DNA of 64,000 bases. It comes from Roridomyces roridus (taxonomy: Eukaryota > Basidiomycota > Agaricomycetes > Agaricales > Mycenaceae). Positions within the stretch are counted from its first letter, which is position 1; each line of letters opens with the position of its first letter. The translations under genes were made by a program, and so were the position numbers. Location: NCBI GenBank assembly GCA_029378245.1, contig JARKIF010000029.1, positions 124,001 to 188,000 of the forward strand, read 5' to 3'. Below are positions 34,569 through 45,708 of this stretch, piece by piece. Below the pieces are notes generated by a model. The model was not told the origin of the DNA and searched no databases. It saw only the letters and a program-made list of their open reading frames with translations.

Positions 34569-36488
34569 CTTTTTAGTTTTGTGTTTCCTTCTGCCTCTTT
34601 TTAATTCCCGTGACCGTTAGGTAAGGGTTCCTATATAGCGAGCAGGTTTTGACAGCTCTGGCAGTAAACTGCTGTTTTTCAGCACTTTTGACTAAGCACA
34701 TATCTTCTTGGCGGGTGCCGGGAGACGGCATGAAGCACCGCATCTGGATGACCAAATTCATGTAGAGTAAGCTGACGGCGCTTACGAGGCGGCTCTTTCA
34801 GGCTCTTTCTCTCCTTCCGCTATCCTGTCAGTGTCTTCGCCCAATGGGACTCTACGTATACGCCAGTTTGCAGCCATCCCTTGTCGAATCTTGGTCGAAT
34901 CTCAATGTCGATAGCTATCCCTTGAAGCTATCAACGACCTTCTGACAATTCTCTTCCGAGTTTTCGGACAAACCCAGACAGGAGCACTACAATAAGGAGA
35001 CTAGGCCGTCCAGGGCGTATCTGGACTAGAATCGTCGCCGACAAGCCACCCGCCTCCGCCTTGAAGTCAGAAGTCGCAGCGGTGCGCCTGAATTCACATG
35101 GCAATCACATCGGAATCTTCATCGACACGACATGCACTCCAAAAAAAACACGCCGGCATCAGCTGGTCCAAAGTCCGGGAAGGCCAAGACTCCCGGTACG
35201 CAGCTCCATACTCGACTTCCATCCCTAATGTTCTCGTTTCGTTCTAAGGAGGACAAATACTCCTCCTTCCTCTCCAGGCTTCCACAGATCCGCAATGTGA
35301 AGCATGTGAAGGTCGACACCAAACCTTCGCCGCAGTAGTTGCCGTGCGAATCACCCCAGTGCCTGAAGAGTTGTCCAACTCCATTGTCGCTGTGGCGTGA
35401 GCGGTCGAGGGTGCGCAGAGCAGCGGCCAAGTATTGATGTAATACTGAGTGATCTTGTCTTTCCGACCTGTCCCCTGCCGTATGTGTGTGCAGTGCTGAC
35501 CCAGATTCCGTCCTCGTTTGTTCTCCCACATTCGGTTTCTGACGTCGCTGCGAATTCTAGGTTCCTGCTAGGCACAAGTTACAACCACCTTCTCGCTTCT
35601 GCCGATTGTTGCAGACTCAGATTCAGAACCATCCAAGTGTGTATATTTTCTTTGATTGTGGAACAATGTCTCCAGTTCATCCCAGATGATTTGCCCAAGC
35701 TTTGTCCAAGCTCCGCCCCGTCAAAAATCCTTCACTTGTCCAACACTTGTCGTTCTGTGCGCCTTTTTGTAACGAATCACACACAGGTCCTTCAGGCTTC
35801 CCAGTATGCACAAGCTTTTCCTCCTCTCCTCTCCTTACAAGACAAGCTCCCAGGGATGCGCTGCCTCTATAACATCGGCTTGCACAGAAGACGCTGCTTC
35901 AAGACAATCACCACTAACTTCAAGTTCGTGGTTCAACTTCGGCACTTGAGCCCGTCCGTCTGCTGTTTTAAATCTCGCAGATCTCCATGTACTGGCTCTC
36001 CGACTCGACTCCGAGGACATCGATCCAATCTCGGGTAGCGAGGATGGGTACAACTTGCGGGCGTACTCTCCGGTATCTCAGCCTTGAGCAGCACCGAAAC
36101 TCCAGCGGTCACGGGCCTTGCCGCTCGTCGGCCTTACCAGCTTATCTCAATATTATCTTCTCCTTGCGCACACTCATCTCCGGGGAACTCTCTTTGCATA
36201 ATTCCATCGAGAGTTCTCAGTGGCATTTGATACTGATGTTTGAATCGCCTTTTATATTCCTGTAAAGCCTTCCATTTCATACATCCTTTGTAATACTGGC
36301 CATATTCTGTAATTTGAATTTGACGAGTTGTCTCTTTGCATCCCAATGAGTCGCCATCCGGTCTTGTTTATACGTCCACATCGAGTTGAGTATACGTCAA
36401 GTGGAACCAGGGAAATGCATTATGTGCCGCGCACACTGTCTTCATGCATCAACAGCTCTGGGATTGGATTACACATATCGAGGGAAAC
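34569..36488. other. Region with weak coding-like fragments (possible F-box/LRR remnant)
   Basis: No complete gene could be modelled. Plus-strand fragments look coding: one starting at an ATG at 35132 with LSRLPQIRNVKHVKVDTK, one reading RITPVPEELSNSIVAVA after a frame change near 35335, and one reading DLHVLALRLDSEDIDPISG at about 35975-36085. The last resembles leucine-rich tails of F-box proteins. They need frame changes to connect, so a decayed gene is likelier than an active one. The first 500 bases after tRNA-Pro look non-coding. Confidence 0.3.
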
Positions 36489-37912
36489 TTATACAATCGC
36501 CGAATATTCAACGGTTCCACCGATCTCAAACTCCTGGCGCTCCTTCTTCTCCTCATCGCCGTCCTCAACAACCTCCGCCCTCTGCGTATAAAACGCCCTC
36601 ATCTCTCCACTAAGCGACACCCTATCCGTCCTGGGCACATACACCGGCACCGGCTTGACACCCCTCACCATCCTCCCAAATTGCCGAAACCGCTGCTCGA
36701 GTCTATCATACCACGCCATACGCACGCCCGGCTGGCGGAGCTCCCAATTGCTCAAACGCCCACAGAGATCGTCGAGTTTCTGGATGGCCTCGCCGATCGT
36801 CGGACGCGAAGCGGGGTCGGGGAGGGTCATTTCGTCGATCAAGGGTTGAAGGAAAAGGAGAGGCCGGTGAGCGGAGGGACGTCTAGCAACCATTGAGACC
36901 GATTCAACCATGGCAACAGAGATACACTTACCCATTCCGGGTGGTGGAGAGGCGTCACGTAGAGAAAGTCCTTCTTGATCATGTTGCCGAGGAAATAAAT
37001 GTCGGTCGGGAACGGATTGCACTCGGAGGGAGAACCATCTTGGTGTTCGGGAGGAGATTGGTCACCGCCGAGGATGACGTCTTCGAGAGGCGCGGCCATT
37101 GGCGGGATCGTATTGGCGAGAAAGATCGCAGGTAATAGCAAAGTAGCGCGGCCAGCATTCGGTACGAGTGATTTTGCCGACTATCGTTCGGTTTTTGCGG
37201 CCATAGTGAATAACGACGGGATGGAAACCGTCGGGATAGAGGCGTGTCGGGTCTTGAACAAAATTGAGCGAATTACAATCGCTATCAGAACCATTAGCCA
37301 GGATCGTGAGAGTACGAAGACGCACCGATGCGCTATGAAATGTTCGTGCATATATTCAATGCTCTGCGAGCGGGTAAGAAAGGCGAGGGAAGGATGTATG
37401 ATACTCACCTGGAAAATCTGCCTCAAGCAATCCACGACCTCGCCTACAGTGTCGAACGCGGAATCGTCGATGCCAACGCAGCGGACCATAACAAGAATGT
37501 GTCGGTCAGGGTCGAGCGGATCGTCCAGAATGTCGAGAATCGGGATACTGTGGTTTCTGGGGTGTCCGGAATGGGGTGGAGAGGATAACAAGCGGGCGAT
37601 CTCGACTTCTTGCGGGTGTTCGGCCGTGGAGACGGATTGGAGAAGGACCTCGCTGCCGTCCGAAACGCGCTGAGCGTCCATTGAGCGACGCGGCGAGGCT
37701 GTCGGAAAGGCCGGTTTCGAGGCGGAAATGGGGGTTCGTATCGCCGGCTTTGCTTTGAGATACTCGCTCAGGTCGTAGCCACGCTGGGAGTCCTCTGCCT
37801 TCACCTCCCCTGGCAGGACCCGATAGACCTCGAATCGCAGGCGGTACCCTCGCTTCTCGAGAAAGTCGCGGCGGAGGAGCCAGTCTCGTTCGTCGGTAAC
37901 CTCAGAGCGCAT
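36489..37912 (-). pseudogene. Kinase-like gene with a degraded DFG motif and frame breaks
   Basis: The start is at 37912 (MRSEVTDERDWL). Exon 1 reads like the N-lobe of agaricomycete kinase-like proteins (RNHSIPILDILDD, then FDTVGEVVDCLRQIF). After two introns the catalytic loop is intact as AHRDCNSLNF (split across an intron ending near 37280). The activation-loop position that is DFG in relatives reads TCD (RYFAITCDLSRQYDP), removing the Mg-binding Asp. The frame then breaks near 37095: GGDQSPPEHQ and CNPFPTDIYFLGNMI lie in another frame. It changes again near 36895 before LIDEMTLPDPASRPTI. The last stop is at 36489. Either a pseudogene or a pseudokinase with assembly errors. Confidence 0.6.
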
Positions 37913-38462
37913 GGCGGTGGTGGATAGAAAAAGAAGCAGCGATGAGTCACCGTTTGATCACCGGACTGCCACTCTCCCTGTCCAGAGCTCTCCAGTCGTC
38001 GTCGACCCGTCGTCGATTTGCGCGCCCGTCCCACCTTCTCTGACTCAAGCCGAGTGCTCCTGGGCCCCATACTCCCGTCCTCGTATCCAAACCTAGCCCC
38101 TCTCGTCACATCTGGATGCCGTACACATACGTCCACGATCGTCTCCGCCTCCCTCCCCTTCCAGGCGTAGACCACTGCGCTCAAGGCATCGCCTCCGATT
38201 CTGGGTTGGCATCGTCGATTACGCTGAGTCGGGGGGCGATGGTCGGGTAGCTCCGGCAGAGGTGAGACATGTCTTCAAAGTGCACCTTTCAGCTCATTCG
38301 CGCCTCCTTTCTCAGACCCAAAGGATCTCCTCGGACCACTCCAATCGGGCTGGGTAGTGAGACCTATGCACACAGCCCCGCGGAGGGATCGTAGCGAGAC
38401 CTTGTTCCGCGGGTCCTCTCTATAAAACTCGAGTGAAAAATGCCTCCACCTCACTGTCGAGT
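37913..38462. other. Divergent intergenic region
   Basis: About 550 bases between the kinase-like gene (-) and the acidic protein gene (+). No gene or repeat seen. TATAAAAC at about 38421-38428 lies 35-42 bases before the ATG at 38463 and may be a TATA element. Confidence 0.4.
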
Positions 38463-39510
38463 ATGTCTTTCGTTCGCACTCCAAACTTCGCACAACCCCG
38501 ACCCCGCGTCCGCTCAGCCAGTGTTTCCGCTGCTTCGAGCCCATCATTCTTCGTCAGGCTCACCAAGCCTCGCCGCTTATCTTGGCCGTTCTTTACCCCG
38601 CCGTCCGAGGAGCCCAAGCTGCACCCTATCGTCTCGACATCGTCGACATCACGGCCTCGTGTCTCACCTCACCGTCCCGCGCTGAAGAGACGCCCTTCTG
38701 GTGATTTGCAGACCATCGGTGCGTTTCTCTCGGCTTTCATCTCGTTCCTGACTAACGACGGTACAGAATTAACGGTACCGAAGACGCCCAAACCTTGTGG
38801 CCGAATGCAGCGTGTAAAGCAAGCATTGGGCTTGAAACGTCGTTCCCCGCCCACCAAGCGCCGAAAGTTCGAGATTTTGCCGCGCGTGGAGTACACCCAC
38901 ACGCCGCTTGCATGTGAGGTCGACTTGGACCTTGACTCCGAGTCCGACTCGTCCGAGTCGTCCGACAGCGACGACGAGCAGACTCCCCGGTGTCGAAAGC
39001 TCCGCTTTGATCTCACCCCGGAGGAGGCGAGGCTCAACGAGGAGAAGGCGGCGCGGAAGAAGTCGAAGCAGATGATGAGCATCGCGCAGAAGGAGGCTCT
39101 GGCGCAGTCGCAAGGGCTGGAGCAAGAGCGTGATGATGAGGAATATTGCGAGCCGTCGTGGGCGGACTTCTGGTGCGTGCATTTCTCCTTGCCTTTGGAA
39201 ACAACCGTCCTTGACGCCTGCCTTCTCAGATCTGATGGTCGAGGGCTACTGATGACTTCACGACGCCACTTACATTCTGTTCGGACTATGAAACACCCAT
39301 ACTTTGCCGCTACCATGTACTATACCTTTCCAATGCGATGGAATTCTTCAGCATATCGTGTTTCGAAAACTCAGGGAAGCGGTCGAGGAAAAGCTCAAGA
39401 ACAAGCGCGCAGAATTCCATCTGTGCGTGTGGGTGAAAGGTCATGTAACCTTGAGGAAGAGGACCGGGGCTCAAACCACTCAATTAGGACGATGTCCCGA
39501 TCGGGTTTGA
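38463..39510 (+). CDS. Hypothetical acidic/basic nuclear-type protein, 3' end unresolved
   Basis: Exon 1 (38463-38718) encodes MSFVRTPNFAQPRPRVRSAS and a Ser/Pro/Arg-rich segment. A GT-AG intron ends at 38766. Exon 2 has a basic cluster (RRSPPTKRRKFEIL), a Ser/Asp/Glu run with a DSESDSSESSDSDDE pattern, and a long charged helix (about TPEEARLNEEKAARKKSK). The mix suggests a nuclear protein, but I do not recognise the family. The end is uncertain: splicing at 39173-39229 creates a stop across the junction, while another frame at about 39315-39500 (HIVFRKLREAVEEKLKNKR) looks coding and ends at 39510. That end falls on the duplicated target of the element inserted at 39514, so the original 3' end may be displaced. 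Confidence 0.5.
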
Positions 39511-39513
39511 TCC

Positions 39514-40681
39514 CCAGTGAAAAGTCGGTGGAATTGTATGGTATCAAACGGTAAGATACGGGATCGGCTAAGGGTGTCAGGAATGCAACCGTATGATACC
39601 GTGTGTTCACTATTGTGCCCAAAATGCCGATATGCGGTGGTATGATTTGAGATGGAATAGTGATTTTACCGGGTAAGCGCGGGTAAGCGCAGGTATGGTT
39701 TGGGATTATATGGAATGCTGTGCGTTGCTTATGGATGCCTCCCAGAATTGTTTGGTAACAATGGGATTGATTAAAAGCTACTACATGTTACTCTATGTGG
39801 CGTACTTATGCTGCACAATACCCTCCGAAAACACTTATGTCCCCATCACAATTACACCCTTGCAGGCACGGAACCGTCTTGCTCTATTAAATGGGTGTCA
39901 GCGTCAGGGATTGGAATAGAAGTGGTCACATACCAACTCTTTTGTGTACGTCTCGCAAGCCTGTAGCGATGTGAGTATCATATCCAGTCACAAAGCAAGC
40001 TACTCACATGGAATACTCGTAGGACCAGGAGGCTGGAGCAGGGGTACTTCAAAGCGAAATGAATTAGTCGGAATGGCAGCAGCCGGGCAAGGGAGAGCGC
40101 ACCACAATGACAATGATACGCCGACGGGGCCGATACATGTAGATAGTGACGCAGACCCACAGTGGCACGGTGAGAAGGCTACTCCGATACTCGAGAAACT
40201 GCAGACAAAGTGCGTTCAGTTAGACATCAAAGTGCCACAAGGTCGGCGGCGGTGCGCACCGATGAACCCAACGCTAGTAGGGACCGAAGGCCATGACATG
40301 CATGACATCGGACCAGGGAGAGAGGGAGACAGAGGTAGGAGAGGTAAGAGAGGTAAGAGAGAGGTTACAAGTCGGCGGGAGAGATGGACTTAGTGCTGGT
40401 GGCACAGCGGAAGCTGCAATGGCGGTAGGAGGAAAGAGACGTGGCCGCTAAGTTTTTTGACGTCGGCTTATAAGTGGAGTCTTGCGGACACATGGATGGG
40501 TCGATTTGAAACATTTGAATCCGCTAAGAGAGTGAACGAGCGGGATGGATTGAGATGGAGAACCGACTCCTGTCAAACTATCGACAGATCATCTCAGGCA
40601 ATCCCAAACCATTACTGAGTAACCATCTCACCAGGACTCCATCCCATTTGATACCAAACAATTCCACCGACTTTTCACTGG
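39514..40681. mobile_element. Non-autonomous MULE-like element with a 9-base target duplication
   Basis: The ends are inverted repeats of about 38 bases. The left starts CCAGTGAAAAGTCGGTGGAA and continues TTGTATGGTATCAAA; the right, on the opposite strand, starts CCAGTGAAAAGTCGGTGGAA and continues TTGTTTGGTATCAAA. A perfect 9-base duplication, GTTTGATCC, flanks it (39505-39513 and 40682-40690). A 9-base duplication suits the Mutator-like superfamily. The 1168-base interior has no transposase. Confidence 0.85.
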
Positions 40682-40737
40682 GTTTGATCCGTAATCCCTG
40701 ACTCACCGACCGCACTACTTTCGTCTCAACCACCACC

Positions 40738-41948
40738 ATGTCCTCCCATCAAGTACCCACCGAGCTGTGGCTCGACATCTTCCGGCGTCTCCCTCGGAAA
40801 TCCCTCCACGCTGTGTACGCTACCGACCGCACATTCAGGGACTCCGCTCGCGCACTCCTTTTCACCCATTTCGTGTTCTCTCCTTACTACTACCGGTTCC
40901 TCAACTTCCAAAGAGACTATCGGCTCAATATCCCCACTCCCTATGGCATTCGATTCTCACTGGAGCGCCTCGAATTCTGGTCATCCGACGACATCGCCCC
41001 TTTGGTCCGGCATTGTACTATCGCTACGCGGGACCAGCGTGAGGGGGAACAGCTGGTGTCCTTGGACGAAGTTGAATCACCCCACATCCTCATGAGGGCC
41101 ATCCTCGATGGCCTGGCCAGGTTCACTCGTTTGAAGACGCTATCTGCGAAACGAGTCGAGTTCACTCAAGCTGGGGTTACCAACCTCTGTCGATTACCCC
41201 CGTTCACGGAGATTGTGGTCGACCAGTGCGATGTACTCCGGGGAGAGAGATCAATGCGTCAGGACTGGAGTTGCGCACGGCCAAGTTTTGTTATTCTTGT
41301 ACCGGGTTCCGGTTTCTACGTGAACCAGATGTTCCGTGGTTCTCGATCCTCCACCGTGGGCATCTCCGCGAGCTGACGTTGAATGTGGAGGGTGATGCTC
41401 GCCTTGTCGCCGCCGCGGTGGCTGCCGGCCCAGCGTTCCTCCATGTGCATAAATTGCAGCTGGGCATCAAGACGTCCACCATCGTGGAGAACCTCAATAT
41501 GCTGTACAAATTCCCTGGAGTTCGCGAGCTCCACTTTCTCATTCGTGATGCGGATAGATGGATGTGGAGCCTGACGGTCTCCGGGCACACCCAGGTTCCG
41601 GCGTTTGTTCCGGGTTTGAATACCTTGCCTCTGCTGAGGGAGTACAACGGACCTTGCCTCCTGCTGCCTATATTCCTCCAACAACCCAACCTCACACGCC
41701 TCATTATCGGGCTTTGCTCGTCCAGAGACCTTCTCGCGCAGCTTCATGGGGAACATTATCGTATCACGTCGCTACACGCGACGTTGTACAATCTAGACCC
41801 AGAGGATCTGAGCAGTCTCTGCAGGTCCTTTCCGGCGCTGGTTGATCTTTGCATTCAAATAGATGCAATCGTGGAACAGGATGATCTGAAGTACGGATCC
41901 ATTCCCACCCCGGTTCGTCGAATAACTTCTTTTTGTGAAGACGACTGA
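40738..41948 (+). pseudogene. F-box protein gene with a one-base frameshift
   Basis: It starts MSSHQVPTELWLDIFRRLPR, an F-box, followed by CRLPPFTEIVVDQC. The leucine-rich half continues in a different frame from about 41226 (REINASGLELRTAKF to the stop at 41946-41948). No intron can explain the switch because no GT-AG pair of sufficient spacing lies at the junction, so a single-base indel near 41225 is the simplest reading. Both halves are otherwise open and typical of the family. It could be a recent pseudogene or an assembly error. The gene begins 48 bases after the target duplication of the MULE-like element. Confidence 0.65.
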
Positions 41949-43419
41949 TGAAGCTATGATATTCAGCCTATGAACGTCCTCTCTACACTGACTCGGAAAA
42001 AGTAATGGATCACGCGTGGTTCGAAATTGTTTGATGCATTGCTTCACAGCCACATCACTTCTGGGCAATGTTAAGGTCTCCGAAGGAAGCTTACAGGGTC
42101 TAGTATATACCTGTAAAATATTGAGTCGCCTGACCCTCTCCTTGCTGTAGCAGAGCGATCACAAAAATGAAAGTGATCCATTTTAAAATCTGGTTTCTGT
42201 CAAATCCGTGTGTTTGATCTTTTACCTGGACTCAATGGGGCAGGTGCAACTGGAAATTGGATTGGATGATGATTTGATGTCTGTTGAGCAATTCTGGGCC
42301 CAAAAATCCGCTCTCAAGTGGGTTGGTTGTGAAGCCCTTGGTCAATGAAGTGGTGACCACTAATCCGGCAAAGGTGCCCATGGCCCGCCAGTAGTCTTTA
42401 ATGAGAGGTCTCAAGCATGTATAAGGCAACTCTCCCAATACTAAGGAGTGCCCCAATTACACAGGCAAGGTGACTGTGACCACCTCACACCCTATCAGGG
42501 TCGAAGAACTTCAACCACCGTTCGGCCGCGGCCCTTTGGTGGCCTTGATCTTGAAATAGGGCCTTGCACGGTGTGAAAATCCGGCTGAAAACAGTAGATG
42601 CGGGTCACTGAATTACACCTAGAGTGTAAGAAAGGCAACTCATGCAGACGTGCATGGTGGGTGGTTGCCTGATGTTGATTTTTGCATGATCTGTATATAC
42701 AGCCTGAGCAAGGAGCCTCCCAACAGCCCCTGTAAGCCATATTTCTGGGTCTTGATTGATCAGTTGTGCTCTTTGGGATCCTATGAGATGCCTAGAAGAT
42801 GCACAGACTCGATGGTGTGATGGTTGACCCTATGGGAAAATCCGGCAACAGCTCAATCCTGAAAAACAACACTGTCTGGTGTCGGGGCATATATGTAGCT
42901 CTGTTCCTGCACCTGGGAGATTGGATTAATGGAGTAGAGTATCCTAGGCTTCATCCTGGTCAGTTTCTGTATGGAATTGACACTCACGACACCTGAGAAC
43001 AAGTGCTGAACTTTCAACCCAATGTTCAGCTTGGCAATGAAAATTGAATGGAGGACTCTTCACATTGAATTTCCACTTTTTGAGGACAACTAAGCTTTTC
43101 TGGCATCCATGAGCTCCCACTGACAAGTTATACCATACAGGTAAGTGGTCCTGGGCACACAGGAGGATTATTTTACTGATTTCTTCATTTGATGTTTCTG
43201 AGTCCCTGAGCAGGCCGGAAGTGCACTGCTTTGGGTCACAGATGGAAGATGGGATAGTGAAGAGGAGTTGTACAACATTTTAGCTCATTTGGGCCAGTCG
43301 TTGCAGTGTTTCACGCCAAATAGCGTGGGTCAACCAAATGCATGTCGCAAAAATCTTTTTTGGCAAATTAGTGCTGACTCGGCCGGATCAGAGCTGACAA
43401 GGCGGCCAGCATTATGGAG
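41949..43419. other. Non-coding stretch, AT-richer than neighbours
   Basis: About 1.5 kb between the F-box gene and the Plavaka left end. Base composition and many ATG-poor frames differ from adjacent genes, suggesting old repeat DNA, but I found no inverted termini or coding domain. A local palindrome with CCACC and GGTGG arms lies at about 42515-42545. Confidence 0.35.
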
Positions 43420-43654
43420 CCTGATATCCGTGATAAATTCCGATTCCGCTCGTGATCGGACTCTGATCAGGTTCGTCAGACCTGATCAGGTCTGACGGCC
43501 TGGTCAGGCATGGTCAGGACTTGTAGGGCCTGACCAACAGGGCAATTTGGAATGGGTAAAATGCAAAAATAAAGGCCCTTTTTTCTATTGACCCTTCACC
43601 ACTTCATTGCCCTGTTGACTTCATTGTTAGACTGTTGGAGTGACTTTACTTCTT

Positions 43655-43740
43655 ACTGCTTACACGATTTGAACGAGCTACCTCACGAGACTTGTATTTA
43701 ATTAAATTCTAACAACTAACTACTGGACTACACGCGCGTT
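43655..43740 (-). other. tRNA-like sequence inside the Plavaka left arm
   Basis: On the minus strand, TAGTCCAGTAGTTAG resembles a pol III A box and GTTCAAATC a B box, with a T-arm-like GCTCG-TTCAAAT-CGTGT (one mismatch). Acceptor pairing is poor, so this is a tRNA relic or SINE-type promoter rather than a working tRNA. Confidence 0.35.
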
Positions 43741-44044
43741 GAGAGGGTGAGGCAACATGTTCCATACATGTTGGAACTCAACTTTTTGTCCAAGCACTTT
43801 CACGTCTCAACCACAACACAACCGTTTTCCTAGTACCCGCCGTCGTCGAATGGTGTGAGATGGGAAGTCTCTAGCGTGTGCACATGCCGCACTGCCGGAG
43901 CGACTGTGCGGTCGGGCTACAAACATTTGATCCGTCGCACCGCCACTCAGCACGCTTGACACAAGACCACCACTACTCCAACCTCGGCCGTCTTATGGGG
44001 ATGGATTCAGTACACGAGACGGAATATGTATGCAAGGGAGCTGT

Positions 44045-45577
44045 CTACGCCTCGTTGAGTGTCACATCCGTACCTCCCTGTCCGCCGCCATTCTCACCGT
44101 CCTGACTGCTACCAGCCCCGCCGTCGGCACTCCCATTCCCACTCCCCGAGGTGCCGGCCTCGTTCTCACGCGCGCTCCCCTCGTCTTCTTCCTCTGGCAT
44201 GCGCTCCCCCTGTAACAACGCCGCGAGCGCATCCTGGAGATCTTGGGCCGGTTTTCCAGTGCCCATTGCACCCCCTAGACTCGTTTCCGTGTGGGGGAAC
44301 AACTCTTCGTCCCACGCACGGAATATCTCGATCGTGGTGCGCATCCGTTCACGGAGGCCGCCCGTCAAGAGCACCATGACTCTCTCGTGCTCCGCCCGCC
44401 ACGGGACACCTGTCTGCTGCCCCTCCTCCTTGAGCTGGATGTCTGCCGACAGAGCCCACATAGTCTGACGGCGTTTCAGCGACGTTGGTGATTGGGCCGA
44501 GATTCACGTACCACGATGGCCGCATTGGCTATCAACCCCGGTGTCGTGTGGGTCAGCTGGTGAATATCCTTCATCACTGGGCCTGAGGTAGCGCAAGCTG
44601 CGCCCGCAGCCAAGGCGATGGCCTTCTGCTTGCCGTATAGGATGGCGGCGGCCACCTGAAACGAGATGAGTGAGTGATAGTCTCCGGGGAAACGACGCTG
44701 AATTCACTTACATGCATCGGCAGCTTGTTCTTTAGAAACGTCGCCTCCTTGTAGGTGGTCGACATGTCCGAGTGAAGGACGGCGGCATCGAGTGCGCTAT
44801 AATTCAGCTTCCCGTCCGCGTCTCGTTTACCGCCGATAAGGTGCGTCCATCCGGCGCGTTTGGTGGCATCATTAATACGGATCGTACCGTCTATTTGCCC
44901 TTCCAGATGGTCTTCAAATACTGGGTTGATGTCGTTCCGGATACGGCTGGACGTGTTGGAACGCTGGTCTTGCATTCCCGTCCGATACTTGTGGATATCC
45001 TGGATTAGTATCGTTGTAGACGACGGAAGCAAATAACGCACGGCTCGAATCACCCAATCCCGTCCGATCAGAGCACGGAAATCCTCCGGTAGCGTCTCAC
45101 GTACGTCCCTCATGTCGCCCTGAATCCTCTTCTTGAGGTCCTTGTACCGGTTCTCCTCGCTGTACCCATCCACCAACTTTGTCTGGAGGGTCTTCCTCGG
45201 GGTACTCGTCAACCAGAGGCAGTAAATGATAGCGTACTTTTTCCCCGCGGTCTTCACCTGGTCCTGAGGGGAAGCCTTTTTCTCTTCCTCGTCTGACTCG
45301 TTGGCCTCATCATTCTCGTCGTCGCTCCCAGAGGTCGCCACGCGCTGACGCTTTGACGGCCGTCCGCGTTGAGCCATATTGGTTGTTGTCGCGAGCGCCG
45401 CACGTCTCTCCGCTTGCTCAGCACGCGTATGAGCATCATTGCACTCGCGCTCTTTCTGCCGCGCAAACTGAGACACGGTGAGAAGACCGAACTTGGCAAA
45501 CCACGGGCGCTCACCTCTATCATCTGAGACACGCCCATATCCTCGATAGCGACTGCGGGTTCTTGTGTGCGAGACAT
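44045..45577 (-). CDS. Companion protein of the Plavaka element (unknown function)
   Basis: Exons 45515-45577, 44712-45467, 44512-44655 and 44045-44464 sum to 1383 bases (460 residues), all GT-AG. The N-terminus is MSRTQEPAVAIEDMG. A nuclear-localisation-like patch RGRPSKRQRV precedes an acidic run (about DDENDEANESDEEEKK). A central helical domain contains TKLVDGYSEENRYKDLKKR and DWVIRAVRYLLPSS, and a middle exon has KQKAIALAAGAACATSGP. The tail is Gly/Ser/Asn-rich (GENGGGQGGTDVTLNEA). I do not recognise a catalytic motif. Its head-to-head position with the transposase, inside the element, suggests a DNA-binding or regulatory role in transposition, but that is inference. Confidence 0.7.
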
Positions 45578-45708
45578 GGTGGTGGTTCGTTGGTAAGTGG
45601 TGATGCTGGCTCCACAGATGTCGCGTCGGTTAAGAGTGGCTCCAGTGACGTTGGTTGGCTCGGCTGAATGACGCCAGCGCTGCCTCAATTCACTTGTCTC
45701 GTTCTTCA
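45578..45708. promoter_or_regulatory. Shared divergent promoter of the Plavaka genes
   Basis: Only 131 bases separate the start codons of the companion gene (minus strand) and the transposase (plus strand). Both promoters must lie here, so the genes are likely co-expressed. No clear TATA box is seen. Confidence 0.45.
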
